Source of the DNA: Siderastrea siderea
Taxonomy: Eukaryota > Cnidaria > Anthozoa > Scleractinia > Rhizangiidae
Assembly (NCBI GenBank): GCA_964030785.1
Contig: OZ034971.1
Location: 32,154,304-32,218,303, forward strand
Direction of reading: 5' to 3'
DNA length: 64,000 nucleotides
Position numbers and translations under genes: made by a program. The notes under the pieces were generated by a model. The model was not told the DNA's origin. It saw only the letters and a list, made by a program, of their open reading frames with translations, and did not search any database. Of the stretch, positions 44,291 to 54,799 are shown in pieces (within the stretch, counting starts at the first letter, position 1; each line of letters opens with the position of its first letter).

Positions 44291-46797
44291 AAAAATGGCG
44301 ATTAATTAGGGAATAAATCGTTACAACTGCAATTGTCTCCCTTGCCTGACAAACTACACGAAGTGTAATATAGAACAAATGCCAAACCAAGCCACTGATT
44401 TAGAACGTACTTTATATGCTAACTTGTACAAGATAATTTGCGTGTGACGAGCACAAAGGACGTTGGAAGGTAATAAAACCGTGATCACAGCTGAGAACAA
44501 AAGACATGTTTGATGAAAACCGAACTTCGTTCTTTAGCATTCTAAATCTATAGCGTCATTCAGCAGTGTGGCCAAACGAATTTAACATGTGAGTCGAGAT
44601 ATTGGGATGGTTTGGCCACCCCCTAATGTTTTAAGGTTTGATCTACGATGTTGGAACTCGTTCAGCATTGCTAAGCTCCAGCCCCGTCAAGCAACACCCA
44701 TCACGGAGGTCCTTCCGTGATGGGTGAAAGTTGCGTGACGGGTGTCCAGAACTGGACTATGTTGAGCTCACGCAGCGCAGTAAACTCCATTCAACATCAT
44801 GGGCCTCTGTCACGATTTTTGTGTGAAAAATGAGTTGAAATTCAATTTAAATACATTTCTCTTGCATTAAGAACTCTTAGATCACCTAGAGAAAGAAATC
44901 GAATGATTTTCGCAAAGAAAGAACAAACTATTTCCAGTTTCTGGCGATTTTTCTAAAAAACAAGGAAGAAACTTGGAAAGAAAAGCCTAATCTTTTCAAG
45001 TTGCAATCCATTTTTATCCTAGCGATCTGGGGTCATGCACAGGAAATTTAATTTTCAGTGAAGTGTAGATTAATTTAAAATGAAACCTGACCAGTATTTT
45101 GGGGTTTCCCCTGATTGCAATAAAGCTTTCATCTTTCTGAAGTAATCCTAAAAATAGGTGTCATAGCCCCTTTAATTCATCCTCATTATTATTCACCCCT
45201 GGATGACTATTGATGATGAGCCTACCTCTAATGCAAAACAAAGCGTTTTATATGCTTAAGGTGCTGATTAAATGGCCATCTGTTCTTACAGCAGTTTTGT
45301 GTGGGAAAGTCCAGATGTTTTGCGTTTCCTCTGGTTTTGCGATTATTTCACTTTGTAGTTGTTTGAAAGATTATTCCATGTTAAGGATACTAGCCAAAGG
45401 TCATTATTATTTATTAACTCCATTATTGATTATCTCGATACAACAATAGTATACGTCTTGATCCTAGCTACGAACTTAGTAACAGTGTTTATGTATGTTT
45501 ATCTGCATTTCCATTGGTTTTGTAATCGGACCCTTCAGCGTCACCACGCGCATATTTAAGCCGCGTTTAGCGTCCTTTTAAACAGAATTTTGCAAGATTT
45601 GAGTTGATCACAAGTACCTTCATTTGTCTTATTCTTAACCTTTGGCACAAGCGGGACCGATATGTAAGTAACCTCTTAATTTTGTTTAATTTTAATTGCA
45701 TAGTAATCGGGCGAAAGTACACGAATGAACGTTTATTGTACAATTTTCATTGATTTATAATCGCAAAATGAGTAAATTGGATCAAACACTTTTGTGGATC
45801 ATGGAGTGAACGCCCACCATTTAGGTTAGCAACTAAAGTACTTTGGGCTGTAAATCAGCCACACGTATCTATCGTGCAATTATTTTGTTTGAATCTCGCT
45901 AGTGTAGTTTTAACGTAGTTTTTCTATTTTGTTTGTTAATTTAGTCGCGTTATTGTCGTCGAAGCACGTAGTTTTGGGCACGCGTTTTGACCATGTATTA
46001 CGCAACACTTCAGCTAAATTGATTAGAAATTCGTTATATTGTTAATTTTCAGTTTACAATCGTTATTAATCGAGGCAATAAATCGCCGTTAACCGTCAAC
46101 TTTGGTTTTCCGTGGTTATTTTGCACCCTCGAAGACGACCTGTAAAATAGTTCCTAACACCTCGCTACGACACGCCTTAAAGCGACACGCCTAGAAGTTT
46201 GTCTGTTTTGAATTCGTTTTGGTCCAGTCGCTGCAAGCGCAACATTCCACTTTCTCCACAATTTAGAATTAAAACCAAAACCAATCGTAACCGCACCAGT
46301 TTCCATGCGTTTTCACGCGCCCAGCGCCTACATTTATTTGCTCGGCATTCACATTGGTTCACTGAGATGTTTTCGCTTCTTCTGCTTGACCTGAGCACCT
46401 GCTTTGGTATTCGTTTTATAGAACTTAAATGAACGGCATTCTATGCACCCTGCACCCTCTGTCGTAATTTTGTTCTGTCGTTTCGATACAAGGTATACAA
46501 CAACACTATTTGCGGGGAAAGGCGTTAAGGATGAATGCTCCGACTAAGGAATCTAGGACAGAGGAGGGTAAATCCTTTAGGTTAAATCCTTCCCCCCTCC
46601 TGGCAAGTTAATTAAGTTAAAACGGTCTACTGTTGTGAATAACTAACAGCTTTAAGCTACTTTGCATGTAAAATAACTGTTTACATCACTTGGTTCACTT
46701 GGCATTCAATAATTAACACGCAGCTGTCGTTTGTGGGAACTATTTTGTTTCTTGCTTAGGCAGCTAACGTGGTAAAGCCCAAAGAGTTTACCTTAAC
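44291..46797. other. Head-to-head spacer between minus- and plus-strand gene copies
   Basis: 2.5 kb where orientation of the cluster switches. Contains a 28-bp hairpin (44698-44725, 'cccatcacgga' arms), the CTAGGTTAAATCC-type repeat near 46560-46595 and otherwise AT-rich DNA. Open frames at 45210 and 46177 show no domain. Bases 46595-46797 are the promoter region of copy 4, duplicated at 62430-62641 (same 'gcaagttaattaag' and 'tttacatcac' words). No gene seen in the spacer. Confidence 0.6.
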
Positions 46798-48582
46798 ATG
46801 ACCAGCAATGGTAATTATCTGCTCTGGCTTCTCACGCTGATTTTTGCCATACGCTTTTCCAACAGCCAGTGTACAAGTGGCATGTGCGAGAGAAAGTTTC
46901 TTTCTCTTAAAACCGACAGCAAACAACATTCTGCTCTTGAAGGATATGTTTTTGACACTTTGAATTTTTCGATTTGGAAAGAGTGTTTCAACATGTGTTT
47001 AAGTAAATGTCAGTGTCTCTCGTTCAATTTCAACGAGAACAACAAAACCGAAAACTGCGAGCTGAACGATGCAAGCACAAAACTGTCATCAGAAGCAATG
47101 AAAGAAAAAGAAGGAGTCACTTATGACGAGCCAGTCAGGACATACTACGACAAGGATGTAAGTTTTACCATAAATTAGAGAATTTCTCCTGGGTCTCAAA
47201 ACTGAAATTTGTAACACTACCTTCGACGGGTAACAAAAGGAAAGGATACAAAATGTTGGTAGTAAAAACACAGGACGGGACAAAGACAATGACACTGCGA
47301 GTATTAAACGAAGCCTGTCTTGTTGTTTTTGGTTTTGGTTTTTGTTTTTGTTGTGTTGTAGAAGTCTTTAAGGTTGTTTTTTTCCTTGTTGAGTGATTTT
47401 TTGGGCGATGCGTTTTTTTAGCTATCTTCTTGGCATTGAAAGGAAGTCTTGCACTTTGCCATATTTTGTGCTAGAAATTTCATCTGGTTATCAAATGTAC
47501 CATATTAATAAATCCAAAGAAATTATACTTGTGCATCGGTGATGTTTCGTTCGGCTGTTCCGAAAATGGGAGTACGCAGTACGGAGTAAAACAAAACAAA
47601 CGTAGAAATAATAAATTATATAATAGCAGTAACACAAACAGACTACCCAAATGCACTAAACCAGAGAATACTCTCTCCATAAAAACAGACTCTATTAGTC
47701 TCATTTCTTTTGTTTACAAGGGGTTTTTGGCAGTCATCTGTGCCAAAAACTGAAAACTGCTGGTCGTTTTTTCCCTAGGGAGTTCCTTTACAGTCCTATT
47801 CAAGACCAACCTGTCCTAACAAGTGTTGTGAGACCTCCCCATGCCAACATGGCGGCACTTGTCGCGAAGTGTGCGACGTCAACAAAAGACGATTTGTCTG
47901 CACATGTCCACCGGGCTTTACGGGACACAGGTGTCAATTCCCGCCGCTTCGATCCTGCAAAGACGTCATGATGATCCACAAAGAAACGCCCAATGGCATC
48001 TACAACGTTACAGACCAACAAGAACATCTCATTCCCAGTCTACTGCGACTTTGGTTCCGAGCCTGGCGCTGCATCACTCTGATCCAGTCTCACTCCTTGC
48101 AAAACAATGACGCGTTCAAGAGCAAACCGTTGTACTTGTATGACATGCCAATCAACCAAGATGCACCTGAGTGGACCAACTACCGTCTGTCATTGCCCCG
48201 TATGAATGCCATCCGGGATGTCTCCACTCACTGGCGAGCCACGTGTAATTTTCCTACCGATGGCGTGGACTTCCGAGATTACTGGAGAGTGTCACTGAAA
48301 AGTTTGGACTTGCTAGCGACAGCACCAAGTAGTTTTATATGCCTTTCAAGTGAGTTTGTGAATGTCCATGGAAATGAGTGCTCTAACTGCACAGTATATG
48401 TGGCTTACAGCACTGCAATTGCTCTTCATTTTGACAGCTATCATGGCCCTTCCCAAGGCTGCGACCTCGGTGGAGGAATAAACGACGAAGATAACTTCGG
48501 GTGGTACGGTACAACCAACCCTGCTTTTCGCTGCACCTCCTCTGTGAGTTCCACAACTCAGTTCGGGATTGGAAAATCCTAG
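46798..48582 (+). CDS. PAN/EGF/fibrinogen-like secreted protein, copy 4 (only complete reading frame)
   Basis: Exons 46798-47157 and 47779-48582 (donor GTAAGT, acceptor 'ccctag'), phase 0, 387 residues. Residues 1-23 are a signal peptide (LLWLLTLIFAIRFSNS). About 24-120 form a PAN/apple-like domain with C-x3-C-x3-C-x-C (ECFNMCLSKCQCLSFNF) and NCELND. About 130-175 form an EGF-like domain (CCETSPCQHGGTC, CTCPPGFTGHRC). The rest is a fibrinogen-like module: SCKDVMMIHKETPNGIYN, THWRATCNFPTDGVDFRDYW, GNECSNCTV, DEDNFGWYGTTNPAFRC. Between about 48020 and 48072 a +1 and a -1 indel cancel, so QNISFPVYCDFGSEPGAAW of its relatives is replaced by QEHLIPSLLRLWFRAWRCI. One Cys before the EGF part is Tyr, and the usual QFWLGSF end reads QFGIGKS. 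Expected extracellular; role unknown. Anthozoan proteins of this layout include skeletal organic matrix proteins (recalled, unverified). Confidence 0.8.
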
Positions 48583-48659
48583 ACTTTTGACCAGGAACAA
48601 ACAAGAATGCGTATTCAATATTGCCTGAGATTAATCAATATTTGGTCTGCTTTATGATG

Positions 48660-49020
48660 GTGTAAGAGGTAAAGGGGAAGTTTGCGACGAAGATTTGTCT
48701 GGCCGAGCGAAAACCGGAGGTCTGGGGCAAGTGACCATGAAAAAACAAGAAAAGCCCTAGGGGCATTAGTCCCCGCCTTTGTTCTCCCCCCCCCCGGGGG
48801 GGGTGTAAAATATGTTACGGTCACTCAAGATAAAAGCCTTTGCCTGTGTAGCGAAAGGCACGACGAGTATTTGTTTGGCCGAGCGAAAACTGGAGGTCTG
48901 GGGCAAGTGACCACCAAAAAAACCACCACGGAAAAAAATGGGTATTACTAGACCCCGTCCTGACGGCGGGGTAAATAATAATAATGAAAAAAAAGGGTAT
49001 TATTAGACCCCGGGGTATTA
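48660..49020. repeat. GC-rich dispersed repeat with internal duplication
   Basis: 'tttggccgagcgaaaac' + 'ggaggtctggggcaagtgac' occurs twice (48697 and 48870), separated by a C/G homopolymer run (48786-48809). It ends with 'tattattagaccccggggta', with 'tagaccccgtcctgacggcggggta' just before. It separates copy 4 from the partial copies behind it and is probably a transposon remnant. Confidence 0.6.
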
Positions 49021-49022
49021 AT

Positions 49023-49503
49023 GACGCTTTCAATACCAAAGCGTTCTACCTGCACGATATGCCAATCAACCAAGATGCACCTGAATGGAACAACTACCGT
49101 TTGTCAATGTCCCGTATGAAATCCATCCAAGATGTCTCCACTCCTGGCGAGCCACTTGTAATTTTCCGACCGATGGCGTGGACTACCGCGATTATTGGAG
49201 AGTGTCCCTGAAAAACTTGGATTTGTTTATGGAGTCTGCACATGGCTTGTTTTGTCTTTTTTCCGAGTTTGTCAATGTTCGTAGAAGTGAGTGTGCCAAC
49301 TGCACAGTTTGGACGGCTTATACCTCAAAGTTCTCCTTCACATTGACAGCTGGATTGGCCAAAGACGAGGCTGTGATCTCAGGGGACAGGCAGGAGGGAT
49401 AGAGAATGAAGATAACGTCGGTTTCTACGTGGCAACCAACCCTGCGTTTCGCTACACTTCCTCCATAAATTCGAGAAGTCAATTTTGGCTCGGAAGCTTC
49501 TAG
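49023..49503 (+). pseudogene. Partial exon 2 of the same family (copy 4b)
   Basis: Starts in mid-exon at AFNTKAFYLHDMPINQDAPEW and ends with SQFWLGSF and TAG. Two one-base frame breaks (near 49143 in 'ctccactcctggcg', and near 49330). Fibrinogen-like part only, no EGF or PAN exon in front. Confidence 0.88.
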
Positions 49504-49620
49504 GCTTTGAACAAAAGACATGTCTGCAATAGATTGAACCACACTAAAGAATTGAAATTTGCAGATAGGTATTAACAGTGCCGATTTTTTTTATACTCGC
49601 TGATTATCTACTGCTATCAT

Positions 49621-49908
49621 AATTTGTTTGTGGAGCCTGGAGAAAAGCTATTTTGTCTTCCTTCCAAGTTTGTCAATGTTGGTGGAAATGAACGTGTCAA
49701 CTGCACAGTTTGGACTGCTTACAGCGCAGTGGTTTCCCTTCACATGGATAGCTGGTTTGACCAGCGACATGGCTCATGTAAATTCAACGGACAGGCAGGA
49801 GGGATAGAGAATGAAGATAACTTCGGTTTCTACCTGGCAACCAACCCTGCGTTTCGCTACACTTCCTCCATAAGTTCCACAAGTCAATTTTGGCTCGGCA
49901 GCTTCTAG
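49621..49908 (+). pseudogene. Partial exon 2 of the same family (copy 4c)
   Basis: Open for 95 codons: FCLPSKFVNVGGNERVNCTV, HMDSWFDQRHG, GGIENEDNFGFYLATNPAFR, SQFWLGSF. Corresponds to the last third of exon 2. It could only be expressed if spliced to an upstream exon; no acceptor with matching phase was identified. The stop and the following 'gctttgaacaaa.gacatgt' match those after copy 4b, so 4b and 4c are a tandem pair. Confidence 0.82.
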
Positions 49909-50222
49909 GCTTTGAACAAAGGACATGTTGGCAATAGATTGAACCACACTACAAAATTGAAATTTTCTTTGATGCCGTGATCATCTTAACGTGTTTCGCA
50001 TTTTCTTTTTCAACTCAAAAATATCATATCGGAGATGTTTAGACGGACAGTTGCTACTAAATGTCTGTAGGCGAAAGAAATTCGTAAAATTATATTTCAC
50101 CGATCACCTTTCTTTTTCATTTATATAAAAAAGTTTTCTTTCTTGTTTAATCATTGCAAGAGCCTTTCAATAGCTGTAGAAGTTATATTTGTAACCAAAG
50201 TGAAAAGTTTGTGTTCTGTACA

Positions 50223-50228
50223 AATAAA
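50223..50228 (+). terminator. AATAAA polyadenylation signal candidate
   Basis: AATAAA 315 bp after the stop of copy 4c. It may have been the transcript end of the ancestral copy. No clear AATAAA directly follows copy 4. Confidence 0.35.
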
Positions 50229-51159
50229 ATGAACCATGTATGTAAATGACAATAACTAAAAGCGTTTTTAACTCTGAAAAATTGAAGCGCCTTGTACATG
50301 TTATTCATTCTACGACGTTGTTGAGGACGCTTTTACTTGTAAGTAACTTGATGCAACGGCTAGCACAACAGCGCTCTCAAATATGCTGATAAAAATAAAA
50401 TCGTCACCTTCATGGCTACAGTCCTGTCATAAACATTTGATGGAGCGGGTTCAGGTTAGGAAAACCATCCATATCGTTTAGCAAACCATCTTACTTGGGA
50501 TTCAGATCAGTGTATTTGCATCCACAATTCCGCACCATTAGAAGGAGAAATAGGCTGCCAAATCAGGGAGTTCAAACTTGTGGTTGACAAGACAGAAATG
50601 AAACGTGAAAGGTATCTAACGACTTCATCTCCACGAAAGACTGATTTAATAACAAGTGACTTTACCGGTCAAAATCATCGTTGAATTCCTTGGACATGAC
50701 TGAGGTGGTTTCAATTACGTCTGTAGCAGTCACAAAATTAGAGATATACAATGAAATGGAAAGAAACAAAACAGTACCTTCTTTTCGATCGCTAATTTTT
50801 TTCTGAACGACTTAAGGATGGTAAGGGGGCTTTTGCTCGGGAGGTGCAGAGGGGGAGGGGGAATGACAACCAGAATATTTTTTACAGGTAGCAGGGGCTA
50901 TTAAGCAGAGTCGGGATACAATAGACGACAGACTGCAAGGGCATGACGCAGGGACAGGTCGGTGATATCAGTTTTACAAGAAAACGCCGTCGCTGCGACC
51001 AACATCCGACACATGTATTCAAACCTGCTTGAATTGGTGCGTGAGGTTGTGGAGACAACATAACGCCAATTGTTATTGTCGCCTCGTTTGCACTGTTGAA
51101 GCGACTTGTCCCCGCGACAAAATAATAAATATCTCTATGGGAAAGCGCCATTTATTCTA
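50229..51159. other. Spacer, no gene seen
   Basis: AT-rich. The minus-strand open frame at 50882-51151 has no recognisable domain. Confidence 0.4.
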
Positions 51160-51420
51160 AATGGATAATGGGGATAGTTTTTAAACAACTGTGGTGCTGC
51201 GTCGGCAAAGAAGTGAAACACAGAAATGTGGATTTATCAACTGAGTTTATGAGGTAAATTGGCCACCGTAAGGAAATTGAAAGCTGACGTTTCGAGCACT
51301 AGCCCTCCATTGCAGGGAATAAAAAAATGTGGGTTGTTTATGTTTTATATGAAGAACGGTGGAGCTACGGTATAGGTGGAAACATGGGAAAGAAAAAAAC
51401 AAGAATAATTCAAGGTCATT
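51160..51420 (-). mobile_element. Solo Penelope-like terminal repeat, degraded hammerhead
   Basis: Same modules and order as 34522-34960: 'aactgtggtgctgcgtcggc', 'gtgaaacacagaaat', 'ggccaccgtaaggaaattga', 'aagctgacgtttcgagc', then 'gtggagctacggtat' and 'aaaacaagaataa'. On the minus strand GAAA and GTC remain, but the CTGACGA box is replaced by 'ctgcaatgga', so the ribozyme core is broken. No ORF attached. Confidence 0.8.
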
Positions 51421-53321
51421 AGTTTCTTAACAAGCCCATCGATCACAACAACTAACACGTTATGCAACGAAGTGCTGCTAAACATAACAGGAAGGTGCAG
51501 AGTTAACTATGTTTTATCAGTCTTTGTCTAAAATACACAATGCATAAACGGACATTTATAAACTAAATCATTTGAATTACAGAAAACGTCCCTCTATACT
51601 ACCGTATTTATCAGTTGTCTTGTGTATGAAATGTTGACTTTTCGACAGGTGTTTCTACATCCTCTGAAGCATGCAAAACAACAGGGTGAGACAAAACAAT
51701 TTGGAAAGTTGTGTAAACTTTATTTCGTTTGAAAACGTAAAATAGCTAACAAAAATACCTTACGTCACACAAAGACTGCATGCTAAGAAGAGGTCTATTA
51801 CTTTAACAATATCTTCTTTTCTTAAACTGCCAATATTTTTTTATAGTTCTCTGCTTGTAAAAAATAAATTGCATTGTCTGCTCTAAGAAGTGATAGAAGT
51901 AATAAAGTTGTAGTTTTGTTAACGAGACTTGCATAATTCAAGTAAACTTATAACAAAAAATCATAAACATGTCGGCTACATATATGATGAAAAATGATTC
52001 ATTATCGTACAAATTGCTGTTAAACGTGACAGGATGTTACTGCTGTATGTGTTGTTTGCATGGGTTGCTTAACGACGTCAAAGTAAAAACAAAACAAAAC
52101 TAAACTAAAGACACCTGCAATGATATTTCTTCCTTTTTTTTTCTTCTCTTTCTATGTAAATTGGAACAAGGACAGACATAAAACATGTTTGTACTCGTAA
52201 AAAGTGTTTTTCCACAACTATTATCTTTAATCCTCCAGCTGCGTGATACTGCCCAGCTCACACTAATACAAGAGAAAACGTTGGAGTTCGATATTGTGGC
52301 TTGAGAGTTAACCAAATTAAAATTTGGTCAACTCTCAACTTGGTTTATTTTTCCAACTGATTGAAGTCACGAATTCCCGTGGAGCATAATCAATTATAAA
52401 CGACTCTCAACAGGAAAACATATAGGTATTTTTTGGTAATAATTCACTAAGTTTTGAATATGAGAGAAAACACTGACCTTTTGGTGTCCTAACGTGTTTG
52501 TTTTCGAACACTACCTCATTTTAGACAAACAGTAAATTACGTAATATGTAATTGTCGTGTATAGGAAACTTTTGACTTTACGACGGGAGTTCAAAGGATC
52601 CTTATGCAATAAGAGTTTTTTGATCCATTCCTTTTTGTCGTTTACTAACCTAAATTAAAAGACGGAAAATTGTGTATTTTCAAGGCGCTACTGGTTTTTG
52701 AAATAATCAAACCTAAGTCACAAAGGAAAACATAAAAATTTAAAAATGTTATGTTAGTCTTTCAAATTGTCGTCATTCTGTTGTTTTTCACGCCTGTTTT
52801 GGAAAAACACTGAATATAAAATTCCGTTGTTTGTCTTAATGGGAAATTAGAGGAGGTTTGCATAATTGCCCTAACATCAGGCTTTTCTTATCTCGTGTAC
52901 ATATGAGAAAATCTTCAAAAGTTTCTATGACAAGTGTTTTTTGCCGTTTACATGAGCAAAGAAAAATTGACAAAAAATTTTCAAATCTAAAAATTGCTGT
53001 TTGCGTGCATAATACCTTGAACAAGTGTACAATCATTCTGGTAAGAAGAAAAAGTCTTCTTTTATCCTTTGGTCTACCGCCAACATCCGACATTATTTAG
53101 CAAATCTTAAAGAGGAGCTCCTTTTTTGGAAAGCTGTGTTTTCCGGCAGCATGAAAAACCATAAGAAGTCGTCAAAGAATAATTCGGATGCACGTACATA
53201 ATGACATGTTAATTGACGCTTGATGTTTACAAGTACCTTTAAGTCTTCATCAATAAGTAATTTAAATTTGATTTATCTTTGTACTTGCTCCGCATTTCAC
53301 GCAGTTTTATGCAAGATCATC
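51421..53321. other. Spacer upstream of copy 5
   Basis: AT-rich, no gene. A small hairpin at 52303-52340 ('gagagttaaccaaa' arms). The last 100 bases are the presumed promoter region of copy 5. Confidence 0.45.
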
Positions 53322-53769
53322 ATGGCTGATGATCTGAAATTTCTACTCTGGTATCTTGTACCTCTGCTTGCCGCCATTTGTTCTTCAAACGGTCAATGTA
53401 CAAATGGAATGTGCGAGAAAAAGTCTCTGTCCCTTAAAACCGACACCAAACACAACTCTTCTCTTAATCTTCTCCATATGGAAGGAATGTTTCAATATGT
53501 GTTTGAAGAAATGCCAGTGCCTCTCGTTCAACTTCAACGAGATCAACGAAACCGTAAACTGCGAGCTGGACGATGCTACTACAAAGCTGGCACCAGAGGC
53601 ACTGACAAGAAAGAAAGGGGTCAAATATTATGAAATAATCAGGACTTACTTTGACAAGGACGTAAGTATTTTCGTACAGAGATTTCTATTAATTAACCTG
53701 TTTTGCGGTCTCATTGTTTACAATATAAAGGTAAATACCCCAGGTAGTTGAGGGGTGGCAAACGGTCTC

Positions 53770-54130
53770 ACCAAAAATTAGGGTCTCGCAAAATTCCAGC
53801 TGAATTGTAAGCGTCTCACAGTCTTGATTTTAGAACGATTCTTTGCGTCTGGGAGTCTCGAATTTTCGGCAAAGCAGTCTCGGAGTCCCGAGTTTTGGCG
53901 ACCTACCGTCTCAGGATCTCGATATTTTCGCGTATCCACCTAGAGTCTTGTCTTTTTAGAAGGCTATAAAATGAATCTCGAAGTTCTGTGCTTAGGTATC
54001 ATCTTTAGATGTCCGAAACTGAAAGTCTCGGTTTCGAATTTTTAAGTCCTAAAAAATTCTGGGTTCGCTCCTAGAAACAAGGGTCTTAGGCTTGAGCAAT
54101 AAATCGATCGTCTCACTGCCTCGCAAAGTC
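53770..54130. repeat. Degenerate 'gtctcg.attttc' tandem repeat in copy 5 intron
   Basis: About twelve words of the type 'agtctcgaattttcgg' at 25-45 bp spacing (for example 53866, 53879, 53910, 54027, 54126). It resembles a decayed minisatellite. Not present in the copy 4 intron. Confidence 0.6.
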
Positions 54131-54650
54131 TCGAATTTGCCATTAATGTGCGTTACAAAATGGTGCAAGTTTGCTGCAAGATTTTGGATTTTTAATTTCC
54201 TCCACATTTGAGTATGAATTTTCAACGCATACTTCAGTTCCCAATTTTGCGTCTTTCTGCATCTCATTTTGGACCACAAAATAACGGAAAAGCACAAGTT
54301 TTCTGCATGCTAGCTAATCGAAGCAAAAAGGTTTTATATTGCTTTGGTAAAAATATGGGGCTCATTTCGACCCTAGTATTTCTATTTGTTCTGTCAGTAG
54401 GCGACTTTAAGTCTGGATGTCGACTGAACATGGTTGACATGTATCCCATCAAAATATCGAAATTTTGCTGCCCTAATTTTCATGTAATGTTTCTAAATGC
54501 CAGCAAGTATCCAATTAAGTTAAAAAAAAAAAGATTCTGCAGATGAAAACGGAACAAGTACTTTGGGGATACGTTGCAGTAACACAACGGCGGGATTATA
54601 AGGATTATGAAGTTTATTGAAATCGATTTCGAGACAGGCTGTCCACAAAT

Positions 54651-54799
54651 AGACTGCGAGTAGTCTCTAATTTTGGCGATGGCGATTGCGGGGAGGGCGA
54701 AATACACACACGCGCGCGAAAGTTCGAGGAGACGCGACGCGTGTGTATTTCGCCCGCCCCGCAATCGCCATCGCCAAAATTAGAGACTACTCGCAGTCT
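54651..54799. mobile_element. Near-perfect 149-bp palindrome (fold-back element) in copy 5 intron
   Basis: Arms 54651-54713 and 54738-54799: 'agactgcgagtagtctctaa' + 'ttttggcgatggcgattgcg' and their exact complement, with a 24-bp GC-rich centre containing 'gcgcgcgaaagttcgagg'. The near identity of the arms indicates a young insertion or arm homogenisation. Confidence 0.85.

Noticed and set aside
45210..45559. Overlapping open frames in the head-to-head spacer
   Set aside because: Hydrophobic low-complexity translations without homology features; no paralogue in the duplicated flanks.
46177..46398. Minus-strand open frame with many Arg residues
   Set aside because: Could be a repeat-derived fragment; no domain, no intron structure, no second copy seen in the window.
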